Origin: Anticarsia gemmatalis
Taxonomy: Eukaryota > Arthropoda > Insecta > Lepidoptera > Erebidae
DNA length: 64,000 nt
Assembly (NCBI RefSeq): GCF_050436995.1
Contig: NC_134745.1
Coordinates: 5,642,001 to 5,706,000, forward strand
Direction: 5' to 3'
The position numbers were made by a program, and so were the translations under genes. Shown in pieces: positions 14,501 to 26,457 of the stretch (its first letter is position 1; every line of letters starts with the position of its first letter). The notes below the pieces were generated by a model that saw nothing but the letters and a program-made list of their open reading frames with translations, ran no database searches and had not been told where the DNA came from.

Positions 14501-17248
14501 TGATTGGAAACTCTGCCGATAAAAAGATAACTTGACTCTCAAAGTTGATGCCATTATTGCTCTCTAAAAGTGAACTTGAGCAATCGAAAACAATAACAAA
14601 CGCGAAAGATTCTCGAACATTCATTGAAAAGGAAAGTTTAGTAAAGAAATCGGAGATAACGCCAGGTGCAAGTTTAAGGTCTGTTTACAAAACAATCCTT
14701 GAACTTATAGTTCGACGACTTTGATGACGGAATATAACTATTAGATTCTCATTTCGTCTAACGCTTATATGGTGATGATGATGACGATGATGGCCAACTG
14801 TAAAATTATAAGCTCTTATAGATAACGAGCATTTTTATCTCGATTAACCCAACAGGTTAAGAGATAAAGCAGTACCTATAAGACACTAATAGCTAATTCT
14901 TAACAAACATTTGACGGTTAAAAATTAAGTGAGGTGTTACTTAACTAATGAACGCTTACAATGTAGGTTGGAAAACACACCAATTTGATGAAGTTGCTCA
15001 TCCCTTCACTCAAACTGTACACTGAGAGAGAATGAGTCTAGTCTTTGCGGGAAACCGCACGACAGACAGACGGACCAAACATAACAAACCGCCGAGGAAC
15101 CGTAAAGTACTAGAAACTTATTACACAAATGAATTATGCAATCGTTAAACTCGAATGTTTCAAATATCATAAAACCGTTCGTGTTACGCTAAATTATACG
15201 TGTAAAACGACTTTAATGAAACTTTTCACGCAAAACTCTTTGTGATTTCAAACAAGGAGCACTTTGTAACGGTTGAGCGTCTTGCGCCTTATCGCGCAAA
15301 ACGTAGAATATTATAAAACGTCGCAATAAAGTAAATAAAGAGACAAATGTACATACTCCGGGAGTTTAACAGTCAATTTTGCAGCTTACGTCTACAAGTT
15401 AGAGTTGAGTATTGTGTGCGGAAGTAACACATAACGCTGAAGCGGTGCCTGCGAGAAATATTATGAAAACAAATTCGCGTTGAGCACGTTCAGTGTGCAA
15501 GTAATAAATAAGAGAGCAAAAGTAGCTGCTAGACGAAGGAAGCGAGCCACGAAATGGTATTGTTTGAAATTGTATTAGGCAGTTAGCCAGGGGGATAGAC
15601 AGCGTGGAAGCTTTTGACGTAAGAACTAGATTAGCTAATTTGTTCTAACGTAGTTTAGGAGCCGCAACGTGATTAGATAAAAGTAGACACGTAGCGTAAT
15701 CCATTAGCTTAGGCATTGAACGTCGTGAATTTTGGTTGCTTAAGTTTAGCATAATTTATGCGATCACCGCCATGAATAATCGCTTTGAATATGATTTACG
15801 TAGTTTGGTACTTATAGTATATAACATAGTTTCCTACTAGTCGACGAACGTAATCCACATAATTATACCGTACTTACAAAGTACCTAATAGTAACTATGG
15901 AATATAATTAATATGCCATGAATAACAATGTAACAAATTATAATCAACTTCATACTTATGATTTGTTCAGTTTGAACTTAACGACCTTTGAACCTTCTTA
16001 CAGACTTGTTTATACTTCTTTGCTATAACCTATCAACACACTGTTGAAATCAGGGGTTTGGTGACAAACTAAGGCACCGTAGTTGTTTCATAGACTATGC
16101 ACCTTAAAGCTAGAGCGTAGTTTAACTAAAAGATTTTTGATTTTAAGCTATTGACACGATAAACATGTACTTGAATACAATCTAGTCGCTTGTTGCTTAA
16201 ACCGCACGTCAGTTGAAACAATTCTAAAATCATTCGCTAAATCTCCCATTGTTTTCACCATGCAAATAAAAACAAATTCACGTAAACTTGAAAGCAACGA
16301 GTGTTCTCACAAAATCTGCATTGAGTACAAGACATTGTTATAAAAAGAGCAATCACAATGGGCCAACTTCCAATTCAAATACATAACGCGTGCGAAGTCG
16401 TTACGCTAAACGTAAACGAGACAGAAACGAAAAAATATGTTAAACAAGCAATTCTCGCGAATCTAGAGAGAGCTGACGACGCGTCGGCTTGTATTCTGTT
16501 AGCACTCGATAAATGTTAAAGTTGTGCTTTCGATTTTTGTACGATATCTTTTGTATTGGTGATATTTCTAACATAAATGTTAACCATGTCAGTATATTGA
16601 GATGTCTAAAGTAGAAGACAATTGAAAAACGACACCGTTAAGTACTGTGAGAAATGTTTTTATTTTTACCCAAGGTTTGTAGGTATCTCTTGAATTTTAA
16701 ATGAAGGTCTGAATGGTAAAATTACGCTATTTTTTGTAGATAGCAAGTCCCTACCGACAGAGGCAATGCACCAATCTGCGGATCACAAAAAATTATTACA
16801 GATTGCTATAACGTGGGAACCAAACTTAAAACACCTGGTACTATAATATTGGCGTGGTGACTTAATCAGGGAACCACACGCGGCTCGTTTAATTACTTAA
16901 CTACTTGTAACAATTATAATACCATAGGAAGTGGCTTTTGCATGAAAAGTTATAAATACATTTTCTAGAAAGCACGGAAGAGGTAGGCCGTTGACCTACT
17001 GAATGCATGTTTTCAAACATAATTATGGTCATACATTATAATGGCTTTGACTAAGGTTAGTTACCGGTGGTAATGTGAAGGAAACAAAAAAACTTATGAT
17101 TGTTAAGAAAATGTCAAGCACATTTTCATTTGGTATTAAGTTTTAAGGTTTCTAAGAGCTCTTTGCCTAGACGTAAATAATTTGAAACCATATTTTGACG
17201 AGAAGAGAACCCATATAATATCTCATGACTTTATTATCGTCCACCCTA

Positions 17249-17420
17249 AGGTTGAAGCGACAACACTGCGTTGCATCAACTCATTGCAAATACGAAGTCA
17301 TACAGCAATTCAAGATTCACAGACAAAGCGACTCAGGTCGAAGCCACAACATTGCGCTGCGTCGACGCATCGAAAACTACGTCACACACAAATTCAAGAT
17401 TCACAGACAAGCGTCGCATT
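17249..17420 (+). repeat. 86-bp tandem duplication
   Basis: Two units start at 17249 and 17335. Both carry GAAGC.ACAACA.TGCG.TGC near the start and AATTCAAGATTCACAGACAA near the end. They diverge by substitutions and small indels, so the duplication is not very recent. Overlapping 68- and 80-codon frames run through it without recognisable homology. Confidence 0.75.
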
Positions 17421-17520
17421 GTAGATGTTAGCGGTGCGTTGTCATAGCAGAATGTTAGTAGCCTGGCCTAGTAGGTATTATCAGTTTCTGTATACAAAGA
17501 AATTCTGTACATACCACCAC

Positions 17521-17680
17521 ATCTTCCTCCGGTACTTTTATCTGTCGTAAATGTGGTCGCGGTTGCCACTCCTGCATAGGTTTTTTGAGCCACGAACGAA
17601 AGTGCAACAATTCTATCTGACGCCACCTTAATCATTTACAGGCCAATGATGATGATAAAAAGAATAACAAACTTCTTTTA
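17521..17680 (+). pseudogene. LINE C-terminal zinc-knuckle tail
   Basis: A frame beginning near 17537 reads FICRKCGRGCHSCIGFLSHE then RKC. This is a C-x2-C...H...C knuckle of the kind that ends some non-LTR retrotransposon proteins. A stop and TCTATCTGACGCCACCT follow, which is shared with the LINE at 24030-24988. Only the last part of an element is present. Confidence 0.55.
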
Positions 17681-17885
17681 TTAAGTTCTCAGTCTAACAG
17701 TCAACAGGTTTTTGACGACATAGTATCATAAGTTCACGATCGTGCTACAGGTCAAACGTGAGCTAGAATAATTTTAAGTGTCATTCATCTCATTTTGTTT
17801 ATTAAATCAAACTTCTAAACGTGTGATAAAATTAATTTTAAAATATACTCGTTTACATTTAACTACAATATACAAGCAATTTAAT

Positions 17886-18084
17886 CTTATATACATATAA
17901 AATTTTCATGTCACAATGTTAGTTACCGTACTCCTCCGAAACGGCTCGACCGATTCTCAGCATATTGAGTGGGTCTAAAAATCGGCGAACAACGATTTTT
18001 CATACCCCTTAGCGATAAGGGCTGTCCACCCTTAACATTTTTAAAAAATGTATATGACAAAACAAAGTTTGCTGGGTCAGCTAG
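17886..18084 (+). mobile_element. Lepidopteran interspersed repeat ending GGGTCAGCTAGT
   Basis: It contains ACGGCTCGACCGATTCTCAG and AAATCGGCGAACAACGATTT, then AAGGGCTGTCCACCCTTAAC, TATATGACAAAACAAAGTTT and GCTGGGTCAGCTAGTA. It has the same terminal word as the GTTT family but a different body, and directly abuts the copy at 18092. Confidence 0.65.
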
Positions 18085-18091
18085 TATAAAT

Positions 18092-18374
18092 ATCTATACT
18101 AATATAAATCTATACTAATATAATATCTATAAAGCTGAACAGTTTGTTTGTTTGTTTGTTTGTTTGAACGCGCTAATCTCAGGAACTACTGGTCCGATTT
18201 GAAAAATTCAGTGTTAGATAGTCCATTTATCGAGGAAGGCTATAGGCTATATATCATCACGCTACGACCAATAGGAGCAGAGTAGCAATAAAAAATGTTA
18301 CAAAAACGGGGAATATTTTGACCCATTCTATCTTATGTCTGTGACGCAAGCGAAGTTTCGCGGGTCAGCTAGTA
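18092..18374 (+). mobile_element. Lep1/Helitron-like GTTT repeat
   Basis: TCTATACTAATATAA start, (GTTT)n at about 18139-18166, GAACGCGCTAATCTCAGGAA, GGCTATAGGCTATATATCATCACGCTACGACC and a final GCGGGTCAGCTAGTA. Very similar copies lie at 42361, 44217 and 44748. The (GTTT)n and CTAGT-type 3' end fit the microsatellite-linked Helitron-like family described in Lepidoptera. It is non-coding. Confidence 0.75.
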
Positions 18375-21300
18375 GATTATATTTACTATAGCTCCGCTGA
18401 TAATAGTAAACGAAACATCAGAATAGCTACCCTGGCACGTTACCTACATCGCAGCTCGTATCTGCCGGCTATATATTTCGATGATAGACCCCCAGACATC
18501 ATAACACGTACGCCTGATATCGTCTACATGTTTTTGCGAATTTCTGAGCGTCAAAGGTGATAGGGGAAGGGATCAGGAGACATTGTTTCGAGTCGTCAAA
18601 CATTGCCCGGTATCACCTTTATTTGGTAACTCACTTGAATTTTATGTTTCATTGATTTAATGTAGAAAAAAATTAAACATAGTAAAGAAGATATGTCTAT
18701 AAATATGTATAATGTATATTGAATCCAGTGTAAAGTACTTACATTCGTTTCGTATTAGCTCGAGCCCTAGAAATAAATTATCTAAATCTCGAAGTATTGA
18801 ACAACAATGCCACTTAAAATTATTAATCAAATAGTCTTTAACAATATCTTACAATAATAATATGGAACTTTAGCAGTTAAGTTTTAGAACTAATATGAAT
18901 ATAAAAAATATTAATTTCGTCTATAATATAAATAAGTAATTACATTTTAAATACAAATAGTAACCCTAATTTAAAACCCATCCATATCCAAGCCCGCACT
19001 GGACGTCCAACTTTTCAGACGTCCAAAAAAAATCACCCGTCATTTGCAACACGTAAGGGAGGGTACAATTGGGTAGACAGCTGTCTTCCACCGGGATGAT
19101 GACCCGAGGCTCCTAATTAATAGTTGTTCGGAGTGACTGCTCCGGACGCAGGACCCGCTAACATACGTAGATGTGTTGTAGATACGTATTTAAGAACGGT
19201 AATGGGAAATATTGACAGTTTGTTTAGTTGTTCAAGCTTGTTATTGTGTTTTGTTTATACAAGTGTAAGCTGTGTACCTCTTTAGGAAACCTCTTGTGGT
19301 TATATTAAATTAGTTATACATCGCAGTTTTGAAAGTATCACGTTAAAAACCTTACAAGTATACGAGTTATATAACTTGTGTAAATTTGAAATTTAGCTAA
19401 AAAGGACGCAAGAAGGAATAAAAATCAGAAAAAGATAATACAATTTTACGATGAAATTATTTGATGGTTGAAAACTAACTTACTGCGACAAAAGAACATG
19501 ATACTAACAAGAAAAGCTATCTGATTAATCTTATTTTCACGATTAATGCCCAATAGACTAAAAAGGGCATTTTCATAGCGTTTTTACACGTAGATATTTA
19601 AACGTGCATTTAAAGGCGTGTGTAATCATTTACACACATCTTCCATTACATCAAGAAACCCATTTCCTATCAACAGTTAGCAAACCACAGTTCATATAAC
19701 ATCATTATCCTCAATAAATAAGGATTGAGACGCACTGATAGATGCACCCCCTGGGCCATCATCGTTTGGCTATAAAATGTATCTATATAGCTCTTCGTAA
19801 TATCGGATAGTGCAACGCGTGCGTTAAATGAGTCTTGTTCCCGCAAAACGACTTCGTGTAACGATCTGTTTGGCCCCGTTCCGAACATTTATAACTGAAA
19901 AAATTTACTCGAGGATTTTTGTTGAGTTTTAGTTGAATAATGGTGGTTTATGGTTAATAATTAGTTAAATATTTGAGTGAATGTTAATGCTGAATTAATA
20001 CATGCAAAATTAAAATAGTGATTTTCTTTAGTTTTCCGACGAAGATAATAATCTTGGGTATCACGAGAATTAAGAAAACAATCTTCATTTTTAGGTTGTG
20101 CATTTTCTTAATCAAATTAGTCTAATAGTCTGTTTTTGGTTTCGGGACGATCTCTTTTAGATATCGTCGTAATGGAGGCCAATTTACATTTTCATTCAAA
20201 GATCCGTTTAATAAATCGTAAAATTATTTTCTTACTAATTACTCTTCCAAGTCTGTCAAAAAGACTGCTTCTAAAGTCATTTCAATAGTAAATAGTGACG
20301 GTTAACTAGACCAATTTAATTATATTTAAGAGACAATATCCAGTACCTTGATCAAACTGACTAACTGAAACCTATTGGGACAGAGTCTAGGACAGATAGT
20401 TGCGAAACTTTCACCCTTCTGCCACCTTATAATTAATTGCCATCCTAGGTCACTTTATATTAGTTACTGTTACCATAGAGTAAACAGTGAACTGAGCGGG
20501 CTTTAATTTTAAACAAACATGAAAGCTTTTGCATGAATAAGGATACAATAAAATTGTAATTTAAGTAGTCTTCGTAATCAGTGTTAGAATGTTGACGTAC
20601 TTGATAATAAATGACTTAATTCTAAAAGAATAAAGTGTAAGGCAGCACATGTCTTAAGACTATTTTGAAATATGATTTAGAAAGTCACGTGTTAAAGTAT
20701 TTAATAAATACATACCCAAATAAATAATAGAAAACTTTGGTTTGGTCAGTTTATATATTTGTCTGGTGGGCTATCTACTTAAGGAGTTAATCGATTTTTA
20801 ATTGGCGATACATGGGGACATTGAAAATGACTCGGTTAAGTGTGTTAATAAAAGGCCTGCTTTTTTAAGTGGAAAATTATTGTAATTCCCATGTAAAAAT
20901 CCTGATATTAAGTTTAATTTAATTTGAGATGAAACGTCACTCTCTCACTGACGGTCCACTGTGACGTTTCCCACCCAAATACCTATAGCTGTGTTGTAAT
21001 TGAAAACAGATGACGTCACGTGATAAGGGATCAGTTAGACTAGAGCTAACAAATTAGAAGGGACGCCGTCGCTCACACCTGGTGTCTGCATTTGTAAATA
21101 TTAAACAACGCATCTATTACGATTTGGTTAAGCTTTTGCTATTGTGGAATATAAATAGGGGTGTAGGTCAATAAATTGTATTTGTTCAATATTTTGTAAA
21201 GTTGAAAATATATTTGAATAAGTTTTTCGTGTCATTTAGACAGCATCTGTTGTGTCTACATCGGCTTGCTTAACCTATTTTCAATGTGAGTTCAATATTG

Positions 21301-21687
21301 TTTCCATTCCATTACTGCTAACGTGTCTCTTCTCTTCAACACATAGCCTAAGCATTAATACTAAGTCATACATTTAAAATATTAAACAAAGGCAATAATC
21401 GTTGTAGCAAACTACAAAAGCGTGAACGAAAGTTTCCAATATTCCACAGAATCTTCTATAATAATTTCAAGTAGCTGGATTTAAGTGCTGTTAACATAAC
21501 TTAGAGTATATCCGAGCTAACTTAAAATGTAAATTCAATACTCCAGCACTTCTGTATGTTGTAAAACCTTTTAGAGAGACTAGTATTACTCTAATCTTTC
21601 TAACGCCTGTATTTTAGCAAAGTCTTTAGGTTTTCGTCTGTGGTCAAAGTTGTCGGTAAATTTATATCTCTTATGTTAATATTATAT
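18375..21687. other. Gene-free stretch upstream of the LTR element
   Basis: No reading frame of interest. A GC-richer patch at 18990-19160 holds inverted GGACGTCC/GACGTCC words. Confidence 0.5.
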
Positions 21688-22025
21688 TGTTAGAGGAAGA
21701 AAAAGAAATGCCATATGTATTAGAGGAAGTAAAAGAAATGTGACGTTGGTCACGTGACCGAGTCCATAAAAGGGCTGCGAGCTCATTCTGAGCTCTCTTT
21801 TCCATAGGATTCACTAGCTAAGGGGTACCTCTGCCCGTTTGAATGGTCACGCTGTATTTTTCTCATTATTTATTTGTCTGTAATTGATTTTTGAAGTGAT
21901 TCAGTTTGTATGTGTAAAGAGCTTGTTAATTTGCTAAAGATTGTGAGTAATTGTGACTTATAGTAAAACTGTTCTATGTGATAAGTATTTTCTTTTATTT
22001 GCTTCCACTTCTGGTTATCCTAAAA
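21688..22025 (+). repeat. 5' LTR of an LTR retrotransposon
   Basis: A 338-bp block starting TGTTAGAGG and ending ATCCTAAAA recurs at 26982-27319. I saw no mismatch on reading the two copies side by side. Inside are a near-perfect 30-bp-spaced direct repeat (TTAGAGGAAG.AAAAGAAATG), a palindrome GGTCACGTGACC containing an E-box, and a TATA-like CATAAAAGGG at 21765. The flanking ATAT at 21684-21687 matches ATAT at 27320-27323 and may be the target-site duplication, though in AT-rich DNA this is weak evidence. Confidence 0.9.
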
Positions 22026-22613
22026 TCAGAAGTGGGATACACCATACGCCTTCTATTCCGCTCTGACCATTGAATACGGCAGTTTGACATTTCTTTTGAC
22101 ATTTTCGGTTATGAGATTTTACAAAAGCGTATTTTATTGTTATAAATACGGATTACGTGAGTTATTGATTTACATGTAAGTATCGTGTACCTCCGTGAGA
22201 TCTGGTGAGTGTTCCAAACTTATTCTTGTGCACAACATCGCTATTGAAGCTAATTGTAATTGTGTCCTAAACTTTCGCTTGCTTGGTGTATAAAGAAAAA
22301 TGTTGTAAATATGCCCAATAGCGGTTGTGAAAGCAGGAGCCGCCCTGGAAGACCCGAGTTGCGTTGTCATTGGCGTGATTTACGCTCTAGAAATGGCAAG
22401 TTCTGTTCTAGAAGTCGCGATACGTGTTGCGGCTGTCATAATTCAATGGCAGACCATATGTTTCTCTAATCCACTTACTAATTCAACAAATTTAACATGT
22501 TCTAGATCGTTTGTCGATGTCTATGATGGTTGGGGAACAACAGCGTACGCCTTGCGAGCCGACGGCTGCCAATGTGTCACATGCAACTCCATCGCTGCAA
22601 TCACCGCGGCTGC

Positions 22614-24025
22614 GGCAGCGCGTGTGCATGACGCAAGCACGGTTGGGTGTGGTGCGGTGCTTCTTCAGGTTCATGAAAACGGACTCAAGCGAGTGGTTGG
22701 CTATTTTAGTAAGCGAAATTAGGGAGCGGTGTCTTGATACCATTCGTGTGAGCTCGAGACTCTAGCAGCTGTTAAGATCTTGCAGCACTACAGACATTAT
22801 TTAGGCTGTATTCTCTTCAAAGTGGTTACTGACCGTAATGCACTTAAGTTCACGCAACAGAAAAATAAATCTATTGCTACGTGTTGCCGGATAGTGGATG
22901 TATTTACATGATTTTAACTTAACCCTGGAGTACCGTAAGGGTAAAGGACGTGAATGTCACGCGCAGACTATTTTAGTCGTAATCCAGTTAATGTTTAGTC
23001 TTCTTAGAGTCTTCCACGATGAATATGGACTTTAGAGATTGTTAGAAATCACTTTTGATTCCCTTGCTTAAGATCATTTGTGCAGAAATACACAAATCAT
23101 TGTCTTATTTGTTAAACGCATAGAAAGGTACCGAGTGCTCCATAACAACCAATACACTCTTGGTAGAAACCTTATGTCTCTTAGACATACATAGTTCATG
23201 CAGATGTATTAGGTCCTCTACCTCAATCAAATGGTTATCGATATGTTCTGATTGTAATAGATGCTTTTTAGGGTTCTATACCCAAAGGGTAAAACGGGAC
23301 CCTATTGCAAAGCCTGCGCTTGTCGTATTTGTCTCCAGGCAGTATCTCGTAATTAGATCAGTAGTATTTGTGTGAAAGAGTAACAAACATGCATACATAC
23401 GTTCATACGTACATGCATACATACACGCATTCTCACAAACTTTCGCGTTTATAATATTAGTAGGATGGTGGTACGGAACCCTTCTTGCGCGATTCTGACT
23501 TGTATATAGCCGGTTCTTAAAAAATATTATTCGCTGTGTCCTGTGTTTGGTCAAGGCACTAATGAGTTAAAGCGACTCTTTACAAATGTTGTTTCTTTAT
23601 TCGGTACACCAGAATTAATAGTAAGAGACTGTGGTAGAATGTTTCAGAGCTCAGTGTTTTCGAAATTTGTATCAGAGTTAGGTAACGATTCATATGTCAT
23701 TACACCGGAGATGCATCATTCCAACAGGCAGGTAGAACGTTGTCGTTGAACGTTACTGAACGTGATCGTAAACATTGTAATTATCGTCGAGATGAGTGGG
23801 CAGACATGTTGATCCTTAGCTACTGCGACGAAAGTAAAGAACCCTACAGCAATATCACATGATGCGACGGGCTCCATACCCGGCCTGTCGTGGGACGAGG
23901 GGCGGACGAGCCTCCTGTGCGATGGAGATCAACTCGGTTCGTCATGAGGCTTTGTTGACAAAAGACTTGAGCTAGCTGTCCACGGTCCATGATGAACGTT
24001 GACTATGGATTGAGTTATTAGTGTT
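22614..24025 (+). pseudogene. pol: Decayed Ty3/Gypsy pol (RNase H and integrase)
   Basis: RNase H begins at about 22622 with VHDASTVGCGAVLLQ, then RRVVAYFS-like VVGYFSKRN, ELETLA and VTDRNALK, so the D, E and D acidic positions are still readable. In-frame stops fall at 22720 and soon after. A YRKGK / DYFSRNP stretch follows at about 22930-23000 with a frameshift. Integrase follows: HADVLGPLPQSNGYRYVLIV at about 23190-23262, then an inserted element, then FGTPELIV and ITPEMHHSNRQVER to about 23750. The expected downstream region to about 24025 is degraded. Protease and most reverse transcriptase motifs are missing upstream. It is non-functional as it stands. Confidence 0.8.
23264..23516 (+). 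mobile_element. Inverted-repeat element inserted in the integrase
   Basis: TTTTTAGGGTTCTATACCC at the left is mirrored by GGTACGGAACCCTTC at 23469-23483. Next to the left end is GGGTAAAACGGGACCCTATT, a word string common in an abundant lepidopteran repeat. It splits the integrase exactly after VIDAF. A second insert sits inside it: a CATA/CGTA tetranucleotide run ending in TTTCGCGTTTATAATATTAG at about 23355-23466, which resembles the end of the element at 3400-3867. Confidence 0.6.
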
Positions 24026-24029
24026 TAAA

Positions 24030-24988
24030 AAATAGGGCAGTATGTGTCATCATTGGCCTGTGTTCATCTATTGCAGATGATTCAGGTGGCGTCAGATAGA
24101 GGAATGAATTAGTAATGAGGGAACATCTTCGTTCGTGACTTAAAAATGTCGTGGTGTCCGTTTATGTGCTATCTTGTTGAGCCAGGTGCTGTCGTGAGTA
24201 GTGACGCCGTCAGCTAGTGTCCTTTTCCATGCATTATGTTCCTCAGCTTGGCTCTCCCAGGTCAAGTGATCAATGCCAAATGATGCCATGTCGCGCTTGG
24301 CGCTGTCCTTATAACGTAATATGGGTAATATGACGGCCGACAGGTCTTTTAGCGTCAGCTATTTCACCGAGCGATATTTTTCTAGGCAAACGAGAAACGT
24401 CCATCCGATGCACGTGTCCTAGCCAACGAAGGTGTCTTTGTTTTAGTAAAGCCATGACACTAGGTAGCTTAGCGATAGCAAGTACCTTGCCGTTTGTAAC
24501 CTTATCCTCCCATTTAATGCCCAAGATTTTGCGAAGACAGCGCATGTGAAAGTTATTGAGCTTTGGTTCCTGCTTAGCATATGATGTCCACGTCTCAGCT
24601 CCGTACAAGAGTATGCCTAAGACGCAAGCTTGGTAAACAAGCATTTTTGTGCGATTTGTCAGATGTTTGTTGCTCGTAGAAGCCTTGCCTATAGGGATGT
24701 TAATCTCATCATCGAGAGGGACATTGCCTGATACTACGGAACCTAGGTAACAGAATGTATCTACAACCTCTAGAGGCGTGCCGTTTAAATAGATGGTAGG
24801 TTTTGTGGTAACGCCTTGTGCCATCACGACAGTTTTTTTTTTTGCGTTGATAGACATAGGGAAAATTTGGCATGTTTTTGAAAATTTGTCCACAATGTTC
24901 TGTAGTTTTTCTGGTGTGGAAGAGACAAACGCTGCATCATCAGCAAATAAGAGAGTGTCAACAACTGTATGTGTATAGTAGCAGTTTT
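24030..24988 (-). pseudogene. 5'-truncated LINE reverse transcriptase
   Basis: Read on the minus strand, an open frame runs from a stop at 24989 to about 24309. It begins just before LLFADDAAFVSS (the catalytic FADD box, about 24952-24919). VDTFCYLGSVVSG, LVYQACVLGILLYGAETWT and LRWLGHVHRMDVSRLPRK follow, the typical C-terminal region of RTE-like non-LTR elements. After a small frameshift near 24330, RYKDSAKRDMASFGIDHLTW and WKRTLADGVT follow, ending in a stop at about 24141. Its 3' region shares TCTATCTGACGCCACCT with the LINE tail at 17521-17680. The element lies antisense to the LTR element that contains it. It is dead: 5'-truncated and frameshifted. Confidence 0.85.
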
Positions 24989-24993
24989 AACTG

Positions 24994-25195
24994 TCTCTGT
25001 GGCGCAGTGGCTATGGTCGCCACGCCGCTATCATTGTGACGAGAGATTGTGAGTTCAATCCCCACGCAGAACAATTATTTGTGCTATGCACGATTAGTGG
25101 TTTTGAGTCCAGTTATACTTTGTGACCGTTGTTTGAATGTTTGCAAAAGTCCCCGTGACACAAGAGTAATTCTTAATGCGGGAGTTGTCTTTTAA
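24994..25195 (+). mobile_element. tRNA-derived SINE
   Basis: Internal RNA polymerase III promoter boxes are visible: an A-box TGGCGCAGTGG at 25000-25010 and a B-box GAGTTCAATCC at 25051-25061. A non-tRNA body of about 120 bp follows, ending in TTTTAAAAAAG. The spacing and the tail rule out a functional tRNA gene. It resembles lepidopteran tRNA-related SINE families. It abuts the 5' end of the antisense LINE. Confidence 0.8.
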
Positions 25196-26457
25196 AAAAG
25201 AACTCAGTAGGATAACTAGTCCATCGCGTTCATATCCATCACGGACGGACGCGGACCAGCTCGCGCACGAAACTCCATCGGAAGGGTCTTGTCCGTGGTA
25301 GCGCAGATCGTCTGTGGCTGTGCGCCGGTATTCGTCGCGAGGCAGTAACTTCAAAGGTGTGGTGCGACGGGATCCGAGTGTGTCTCATATTATGATAAGA
25401 TTTTCCGAATCCTTCTCCATGATCCCACTGGAAGGATCACAGAACAGGGAATGTTATCTACTGTGATCAAACAAGGTTTCGTTTTACTTTTGTTGGAACG
25501 CATAATAATTTAGTAATTGTTATTACAGCCGCAGTTGCTACGACGATATGTACTTTCATTTTGGAATGAAGATTTACACAGACCAACGCGTACCGTTGAA
25601 AGAGCCCTGTCTGTGTGCGTTGCCGTCTGTGGTCGTCGGCTGTGAGTGATCCAGAGAACCACGTACCGTGGCAGTCCAGCGTAAGAAAGATGGGTGTCCG
25701 TGTGGCGGCTGTCCTTGCGGCACCGTGTGGGCCGTGCGCCCCCTGCGGTCCTTCTGGACCGTGCTGCCTGTGTGGCTCAGGCGGTCAGTGCAAACCGAGG
25801 TGGAGTGGCTAATTGCGGTTATGCTTTGTCTTCGTTCGGAAGTTGTGTGAGTGTCGTCACTGTACACGATGTTAGCCTGATTGAGCGACTGATCGACGCT
25901 ATACTTTTTGGTCAACACCACAGATGATAAAAGTCATGTTTTATCTGGTAAAGAGTCAATGCCATTTTCCTGCTTGTGTATTATTTTCTGGTAACGGAGG
26001 TAATGTAAGGTATGGTAAGGTATGAGGTATTCTGGTAATGATGGTAAATAATTATGGCTACAGCTTAGTTTGATACCTACTGTGCTACGAGTAGGATTTC
26101 ATCATCTATAGAATGACTGCGCCAAGGTTTGTTTAATCTACAGATCGTTTACTGACCGGTGAGCGCAACTGTGGATGGCCGATGCGGCGTTCTAGATGAC
26201 CTGATGAGAAGTGCTTTCCTCGCATTGGTGGTTGCGAGTGGCTGGCCGAAGCGGTTTCCCGGATGACATGTTGGCGTTTGGCTGCTGTCTACGTCTGCTG
26301 TTGTTGTGTGAAGCGAACGTGCCTCTGTCTATATCTTCCCTCGGTGTGATGACCTGAGGTGGTAACCAGTAGTTGGTGTTGGTGAGAAATATGCGAGTGG
26401 CCTCTATTTCTCACACCGGAGATAGCGAACGCAGGGCTTCCTCTCTGTGGTTTGTTT
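25196..26457. other. Unassigned 3' interior of the LTR element
   Basis: GC-richer than the surroundings. It contains a Gly/Cys-rich stretch at 25690-25800 and a GGTAA-rich run at 25990-26050. A piece at 26110-26166 resembles the repeat at 30404-30595 (GCGCCAAGG..ACAGATCGTTTAC..CCGGTGAG). No domain is recognised. It may be untranslated or captured sequence. Confidence 0.5.

Larger units (their letters stand above)
3868..17248. other. Gene-free stretch with scattered repeats
   Basis: Apart from the repeats listed separately, I see no gene. A GC-richer island at about 12780-13270 is open on both strands (112 codons minus, 82 codons plus) but has no recognisable motif. A GATGAT run lies near 14771. 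Confidence 0.5.

Noticed and set aside
24994..25075. tRNA gene
   Set aside because: The A- and B-boxes are good, but the acceptor stem does not close and a SINE body with A-rich end follows.
25574..25921. 115-codon minus-strand frame inside the LTR element
   Set aside because: No domain, low-complexity composition, and plus-strand frames overlap it; likely chance in GC-richer DNA.
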